A stretch of 64,000 nucleotides of DNA from the NCBI RefSeq assembly GCF_031455295.1, contig NZ_JAVDSL010000003.1:1-64000 (forward strand). Reading direction: 5' to 3'. The notes under the pieces were generated by a model. That model saw nothing but the letters and a program-made list of their open reading frames with translations. It searched no databases and was not told the origin of the DNA. Below, in pieces: positions 59,397 through 64,000 of this stretch (position 1 is its first letter; every line of letters starts with the position of its first letter). A program made the position numbers and the translations under genes. Source of the stretch: Leifsonia sp. 1010 (GTDB lineage: Bacteria; Actinomycetota; Actinomycetes; Actinomycetales; Microbacteriaceae).

Positions 59397-60524
59397 ATGG
59401 AAACACCCGCCCGGACCGGAATCGCGGTCGTGCTCGGCACGCGACCGGAGATGGTGAAGCTGGCCGGCATCATCGCCGAGCTGGGGGAGCAGGCACGCGT
59501 CTTCCACACCGGACAGCACTACGACCCGGCGCTCTCCGGCGACGTGTGGTCCTCGCTCGGCCTGCCCGAGCCCGAGGCCGTGCTGGATGTCGGGGGAGCC
59601 ACCCGTGCCGTCCAGGTCGCGTCGGCCCTCCACCAGCTGGATGTGCATTTCGCCGAGCGCCCGCCGCGGGCGGTGGTCGTCCAGGGCGACACCAATGCGA
59701 CCCTCGCCGGTGCCCTCGCGGCGAACGCGCACGACATCCCACTGATTCACGTGGAGGCCGGCCTCCGCAGCTTCGACCGGGCCATGCCCGAGGAGCACAA
59801 CCGCGTCATGGTTGACCACCTCTCCGACCTCCTCTGCGCACCGACCTCCACCAACGTGGCGAACCTCCGCGCCGAGAACGTCGCGGCGGGCCGGGTGCTG
59901 CTCACCGGCAACACCGTGGTCGAGGCGGTGGATGCGCAGCGCCTCGACGACCGCGCCGCCTCCGCCGTGCTCGACGCGCACGGGCTGACGCCGAACCGCT
60001 ACGTGCTCGCCACCTTCCACCGGCCGGAGAACACCGACCCGCTGGAGGTGCTCACCACGATCCTGGAGGAACTCGCGAAGATCGACGCCGAGGTCGTCGC
60101 GCCGCTGCATCCCCGCACCCGCTCCCGGATCGAGAAGGCGGGGCTGTCGCACCTGCTCGCACCGCTGACGGTGATCGACCCCGTTCCGCCCGCGGAGTTC
60201 CTGGCGCTCGCGGGCAACGCGGCCGTGCTGGTGTCCGACTCCGGCGGTGTCCAGGAGGAGTGCAGCGTACTGAAGCGGCCGCTCCTCGTCGTGCGCGCCT
60301 CGACCGAGCGCCCCGAGGTCATCGGCACGTTCGCCGAGCGGACCAACCCCGGACCGGAGATCTCCCTCATCGTCAACGAATGGCTGGACGGCCTGGCCGC
60401 GAAGCACGCCGAACTGGCCCGCACGCCGAGCCCCTACGGCGACGGTTCCGCGTCCGCCCGGATCGCCACGGCCATCCACTCGCTGCTCGCTCGCCAGGCT
60501 GAACAGCATCTGAGTGTTCGCTGA
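59397..60524 (+). CDS. wecB: UDP-N-acetylglucosamine 2-epimerase (non-hydrolysing)
   Basis: A 375-residue GT-B-like epimerase. Conserved elements are LGTRPEMVKLAG (14 onward), HTGQHYD, VQGDTNATLAG, HVEAGLRSFD, PEEHNRVMVDHLSD, HPRTRSRIEK and SDSGGVQEE. It converts UDP-GlcNAc to UDP-ManNAc, used in wall polymers. GAAAGGAAC before ATG 59397 and the conserved start exclude the repeat-encoded extension. A donor for the nearby GT2 is likely, by context. Confidence 0.88.
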   Translation: METPARTGIAVVLGTRPEMVKLAGIIAELGEQARVFHTGQHYDPALSGDVWSSLGLPEPEAVLDVGGATRAVQVASALHQLDVHFAERPPRAVVVQGDTNATLAGALAANAHDIPLIHVEAGLRSFDRAMPEEHNRVMVDHLSDLLCAPTSTNVANLRAENVAAGRVLLTGNTVVEAVDAQRLDDRAASAVLDAHGLTPNRYVLATFHRPENTDPLEVLTTILEELAKIDAEVVAPLHPRTRSRIEKAGLSHLLAPLTVIDPVPPAEFLALAGNAAVLVSDSGGVQEECSVLKRPLLVVRASTERPEVIGTFAERTNPGPEISLIVNEWLDGLAAKHAELARTPSPYGDGSASARIATAIHSLLARQAEQHLSVR

Positions 60525-60557
60525 GTCGCCGTAATGCCAGCATTCTCACCTCGTCCT

Positions 60558-60567
60558 CCTGAGTAGG
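60558..60567 (+). promoter_or_regulatory. CCTGAGTAGG motif before the LuxR gene
   Basis: It matches, base for base, the decamer at 53531-53540. It lies 48 nt before the LuxR start, a plausible autoregulatory site. Confidence 0.45.
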
Positions 60568-60614
60568 CGGACTGATCCCAGCTCCGCCGTCCGGGGAGAT
60601 CAGGGGAGCGACAG

Positions 60615-63293
60615 ATGCGAGTGGCGACGCAGCAGGAACGTGAGTGGGCCGACGTGGTGGGCGCGGGGCAGAGCGCCTCGAGCAACCCCGCGATCATCGC
60701 GACGCGGGATTGGGTCTCGCACGGTCAGGACGTGCTCGTCCTCGGCGACGACGGAGCGGGCAAGACGCACCTCGCGCAGCAGCTGCGCGAGCTCTTCCTC
60801 GACCGCGGCACCAACGTCCTGATGCTGTCGGGTTCGCGGTCCAGCCGCGACACGGCTCTCGCGCCGTTCCTGTTCCACGACCTCGTCGCGCTCGACCAGC
60901 CGAAGCACCGCTGGGTGCCCGCGGAGATCGTGCGCATCCTGACACCCGAACTGCAGGGCCGCAGCAACGTCATCCTCATCGACGGCATCGACCTCCTCGA
61001 CCAGGAGTCGGTGCTCGTCGTCGAGCGCCTGCTGGAGACCACGAGCAGCCGACTGGTCGGCACCGCCGGACTCGACCTGCCGCTCGACCGGAACAGTCGG
61101 GAAAACGCAGACGGCGCCACTCGACCCGTGCGGCACCTGATCGGCCAGCGGTCTCCCGCGCAGGTCCGCATCGCCCCGCTCGGATACTGGGGGATCTCGT
61201 CGCTGCTCACCTGGCGCCTGTCCGGCACGCCGGATTCCGCGCTGATCACCGCGATCACGACCCACTCCGGAGGCAACCCGCGCGTCGCGACCGCGCTCGT
61301 CGACGGCGGGCGCTGGGCGGGCGCGATCGACCTGGTCGACGGCGTGTGGACGCAGACCGGTCCGCTGGACGGCATCCCGCTCGACGCGGTCGCCAACGCA
61401 TTGACCTCCCGGCTCGGAACCGACGAGCTGGATGCGCTCGAAGCGCTCGCCTGGGCCGGGTCGATCGCGTCGGACGACGCCGAGCTCCTGGTCGGCACCG
61501 TGCCGCTCCACCGGCTCGCCGAACGCGGACGGATCGCCCTCCACCGCGGAACGGACGGCCGGCTGGTCAGCGTGTCGCCCCCGGCCCTCGGTCGCGCGCT
61601 CCGGGCACGGACATCCGACTTCCGCCGCGCCGAGCTGACCGACCGGGTGCGTTCGGTGCTGGGCGCCGCATCCACGTCCACGCCGCCGCTGCCGGCTCCC
61701 GACAGCGCGACCGACCGCCTGTACGTGAGCGACCGGGCGCAGGTCGACGACTACTGGCGCTGGGCGACCGACCTCGCGTCGCACGTCGAGCAGCGGGTTG
61801 CAGGCGAGCAGGCGGAGGCGCGGACGCGGTGGATGGCCGACCCCGGCATCGGGAACGCGATCGTCTACCTGCACACCCTGCTCAGCCGGCCGGACACGGA
61901 CGCCTTCGCGGAGGTGTTCGCGGACACGGTGCTGCGCGACGACGACGCGGAGGCGGCACGCGCCGAGTTCTGCCTGCTCCAGCTGCAGTGGCTGATCTGG
62001 TCGGGGGCGACGGACCGCGATATCGCCGCGTTCCTCGCGCGGTGCGAGGCGCTGGTGGGCGCCCACCACATCCTTCTGTGCACGTATTGGTCGGTCGTAC
62101 GCGCGCCGGCAGAGGGCGCGACGCTCTCCGCCGACCTGCTCGACGCCTGCCTGGCCGACCAGCCGAGTGGATTCGCGCGGGCCTGGGCCGCGAACCTGCA
62201 CTGCTGGCTGCTGCTCGAGCTCGGCCGCCCCGCCCGCGTGCTCGAACTCCTCGACGGCCTGCCCGATTCGCGCCACCTCCGGCACGCGAACCGCTACCTC
62301 GACGCCCAGCGGGCGGACGCGCTGCTCATGCTGAACCGCGTCGACGAGGCCGAGCAGCTCTCGCGGCAGCGGCTGGAGCAGGCGTACGCCGAATTGGATG
62401 CGGTGGGCATCCGCATCCACTCGGTCGGTCTCGCCGAAGCGCTGTACCTGAAGGGCGACCTCGCGGCGACCTGGCGGACCATCTCTCTGGTGCTCCGCCA
62501 GGGGACGCCGGGGCCGGACAACCGGACCTACCCACGACTGGTCGCGCTGGGCGCGGTCGTGCAGGCGCAGAGCGGCAACACCGAGCTGGCCGAGGTGCTT
62601 CAGAGGGAGCTGGATGCGCTCGACGACGGCCACCGTCCGCTGTTCGGCGTGCAGGCCGAATGGGGTCGGGCGCACCTCGCGTCGGCGGAGGGCGATCCCG
62701 ACGAGGCGGACGAACTGCTGTGGCGGGCGGGGGAGGCCGACCTCGAGAAGGGGTATGTCGCCGCCGCGCTCCGCCGGTTCAGCGCGATCAGTGCGCCGCT
62801 CAGCGACCAGCGCGCACAGCGGTTCGCCCGCGTCGCGAGCTCCAGCGAGGCCGCGCTCTTCGACAGCCGGGCGCGCCTCCACACCGCCCTTGCCGCCGGC
62901 GACCCGGACGCGGTTGCCGCCGCGCTGCGGACCGCGCCGCCCGGGAACGACCTCCGGCTGACCGCCACCGCCCTGCACCTCATCGACCGGCGGCGGGATG
63001 CGGTCGGCAAGGCACCACTGAGCCCCGCCGACCGGAGCACGCTGGTGGGGGAGCGGGTCGCCGCGTCGCTGTCCGCGAATCCCAGTGGTCGACTCGACGG
63101 CGACGGCGGCCTGAGTGACCGGGAGCGCGAAGTCGCTCTGCTCGCTCGGTCGGGGCTGACGAACCGGGAGATCTCGACGCGCCTTTACCTGAGCGTGCGG
63201 ACGGTCGAGAATCACGTCTACCGCGCCCTGCGGAAACTGGGCCTCGGCAGCCGGAGCGACCTGCGCGACCATTGGAACCCGGAGGCGGTCTGA
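60615..63293 (+). CDS. Large AAA-LuxR regulator (LAL-like)
   Basis: An 892-residue regulator. Walker A GDDGAGKT is at 44-51 and Walker B NVILIDGID near 118. A long helical TPR-like middle spans about 380-800. The C-terminal LuxR HTH (LSDREREVALLARSGLTNREISTRLYLSVRTVENHVYRALRKLG) is at about 828-885. It is likely the regulator of the surface locus that precedes it, as the shared decamer suggests. Confidence 0.88.
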   Translation: MRVATQQEREWADVVGAGQSASSNPAIIATRDWVSHGQDVLVLGDDGAGKTHLAQQLRELFLDRGTNVLMLSGSRSSRDTALAPFLFHDLVALDQPKHRWVPAEIVRILTPELQGRSNVILIDGIDLLDQESVLVVERLLETTSSRLVGTAGLDLPLDRNSRENADGATRPVRHLIGQRSPAQVRIAPLGYWGISSLLTWRLSGTPDSALITAITTHSGGNPRVATALVDGGRWAGAIDLVDGVWTQTGPLDGIPLDAVANALTSRLGTDELDALEALAWAGSIASDDAELLVGTVPLHRLAERGRIALHRGTDGRLVSVSPPALGRALRARTSDFRRAELTDRVRSVLGAASTSTPPLPAPDSATDRLYVSDRAQVDDYWRWATDLASHVEQRVAGEQAEARTRWMADPGIGNAIVYLHTLLSRPDTDAFAEVFADTVLRDDDAEAARAEFCLLQLQWLIWSGATDRDIAAFLARCEALVGAHHILLCTYWSVVRAPAEGATLSADLLDACLADQPSGFARAWAANLHCWLLLELGRPARVLELLDGLPDSRHLRHANRYLDAQRADALLMLNRVDEAEQLSRQRLEQAYAELDAVGIRIHSVGLAEALYLKGDLAATWRTISLVLRQGTPGPDNRTYPRLVALGAVVQAQSGNTELAEVLQRELDALDDGHRPLFGVQAEWGRAHLASAEGDPDEADELLWRAGEADLEKGYVAAALRRFSAISAPLSDQRAQRFARVASSSEAALFDSRARLHTALAAGDPDAVAAALRTAPPGNDLRLTATALHLIDRRRDAVGKAPLSPADRSTLVGERVAASLSANPSGRLDGDGGLSDREREVALLARSGLTNREISTRLYLSVRTVENHVYRALRKLGLGSRSDLRDHWNPEAV

Positions 63294-63329
63294 GCTCCCG
63301 GGAGGGTTACGACTGCGCCTGATCCGTCC

Positions 63330-63971
63330 CTACCGCTCTTCGCAGCGCTGGGCTTTCTGCACCAGGGTCAGCCCAGCGCTGACGGCCGTGAGCACGAACG
63401 TCCTCCGCCGTCCGGTGTCCTGCGCGGCGAGGAACCCGAGTCGCACGGCGAGCGCGGCGGACGTCGCGTTCCTGCTGTCGATCACCGCCGTCACGACCGC
63501 GGCCTCCAGGTCGCGGAAGGCGAACTCCAGCATCGCCCTCGCCGCCTCCGTCGCGTACCCGTGTCCGCAGGCGCTGGTCAGCTGCAGCCAGCCGATCTCG
63601 GCGGTCCGGGTCTCCGCCGCGGTCGTGCGCAGGTGCAGGGACACGTCGCCGATCACGTGGCCGTCGCGTTCGACGGCGAGCACGAGGAGGTCCCCGGGAA
63701 CGGAGAGCGCCACATGGCGCGTGCGATCTCGGAGATGCCGGAGGGCCTCCCTCTCGGTGCGGATCGGCCAGCCGAGCCCGCACCGGATCCTCTCGTCCCC
63801 TTCGATGCGCATCCAGTCGGCCGCGTCCGTCACTCGATACGGGCGGAGCCGGAGGCGAGGGCTCCGCAGCTCGCGCGCGACGACCGGTGCGCGGAGGGCG
63901 GAAGGCTCGCGCAGCGCGCGGAGTGACGCCAGCAGCCGTCCACCCGACGGATCGTGCGACAGGGCGATCAT
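63330..63971 (-). CDS. GNAT N-acetyltransferase (RimJ-like)
   Basis: A 213-residue GNAT protein: LRSPRLRLRPYRVTDAADWMRI, VIGDVSLHL, the acetyl-CoA loop ACGHGYATEAARAML and VIDSRNATSAALAVRLGF. It belongs to the RimJ/L-type group; the target is unknown. GAGGAGG precedes ATG 63971. Confidence 0.85.
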   Translation of the reverse strand: MIALSHDPSGGRLLASLRALREPSALRAPVVARELRSPRLRLRPYRVTDAADWMRIEGDERIRCGLGWPIRTEREALRHLRDRTRHVALSVPGDLLVLAVERDGHVIGDVSLHLRTTAAETRTAEIGWLQLTSACGHGYATEAARAMLEFAFRDLEAAVVTAVIDSRNATSAALAVRLGFLAAQDTGRRRTFVLTAVSAGLTLVQKAQRCEER

Positions 63972-64000
63972 CGGCCGCCTCCTCTCGGATGCGACGCTAC

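Noticed and set aside
60600-63272. 890-residue open frame on the minus strand
   Set aside because: It is antisense to the AAA-LuxR gene, which has clear motifs. Its Arg/Val/Gly-rich composition is typical of a shadow frame in GC-rich DNA.
1-64000. Prophage, transposon or tRNA genes
   Set aside because: No integrase, transposase, phage structural gene, attachment-site repeat or tRNA cloverleaf was recognised on reading both strands.

Overview
The window reads as a stretch of chromosome from a high-GC actinobacterium, most likely a member of the Microbacteriaceae (Leifsonia or Microbacterium-like). This is an inference from four things: very GC-rich coding sequence with frequent GCATCC and GATGCG codon pairs, many leaderless starts (TANNNT about 6 nt before ATG or GTG), a small DUF7882-type protein that I associate with this family, and generally Microbacteriaceae-like gene content. 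No rRNA, tRNA, CRISPR array, insertion sequence or prophage was recognised. Almost every base is in or next to a protein gene. The first 72 bases are low-complexity and look like a contig edge.

Layout. 0-10 kb holds housekeeping and stress genes: a zinc-ribbon nuclease-like protein, a VOC protein, a universal stress protein, an amidotransferase, an FBP-domain protein, RidA, a bacteriophytochrome-diguanylate cyclase, a methyltransferase and a DGPF protein. At 10.2-14.1 kb there is a minus-strand operon of a small WXG/EspC-like protein, a WXG-alpha/beta-hydrolase fusion and a lipoprotein. A tandem copy of the lipoprotein follows, killed by one nonsense codon, and it carries a probable remnant of a second hydrolase gene. 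14-16 kb has an ECF sigma factor, a DHFR-like reductase and a VOC protein. At 16.4-23.6 kb a three-gene flavin monooxygenase operon (one NtaA/DszA-like and two DszC/acyl-CoA-dehydrogenase-like proteins) is divergent from a three-gene ABC importer without an ATPase.

23.6-28 kb carries small regulator/enzyme pairs: an ArsR-SRPBCC fusion with an SRPBCC protein, a TetR with a SnoaL-like cyclase, and an arsenate-reductase-like protein with an NmrA-like protein. 28-36.5 kb is a five-gene, mostly ATGA-coupled minus operon (two hydrolases, MaoC, DUF5996, MFS), followed by a cluster of regulators and a quinone oxidoreductase. 36.5-53.3 kb contains an XRE/membrane-protein module with clear operators, panD, an ASCH protein, a secreted tripeptidyl aminopeptidase, a LysR/SDR pair, a membrane-bound HExxH protein, an esterase, two GAP-family membrane proteins, a SulP transporter, paired P-loop kinases and a DGPF-ECF42 pair.

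53.5-63.3 kb is the most unusual region. It runs from two membrane-anchored surface proteins to an exosortase-like transpeptidase, a processive family-2 glycosyltransferase, another anchored Ig-like protein, an OafA/SGNH O-acyltransferase and a WecB-type UDP-GlcNAc 2-epimerase, and ends with a large AAA-LuxR regulator. Together they look like a system that makes an acylated aminosugar polymer and anchors or processes surface proteins. A 10-bp motif is shared by the upstream regions of the first gene and of the LuxR gene. Two families of intergenic repeats (a 74-bp inverted repeat, and interspersed GAAACGGAGG decamers) each occur at two distant places.
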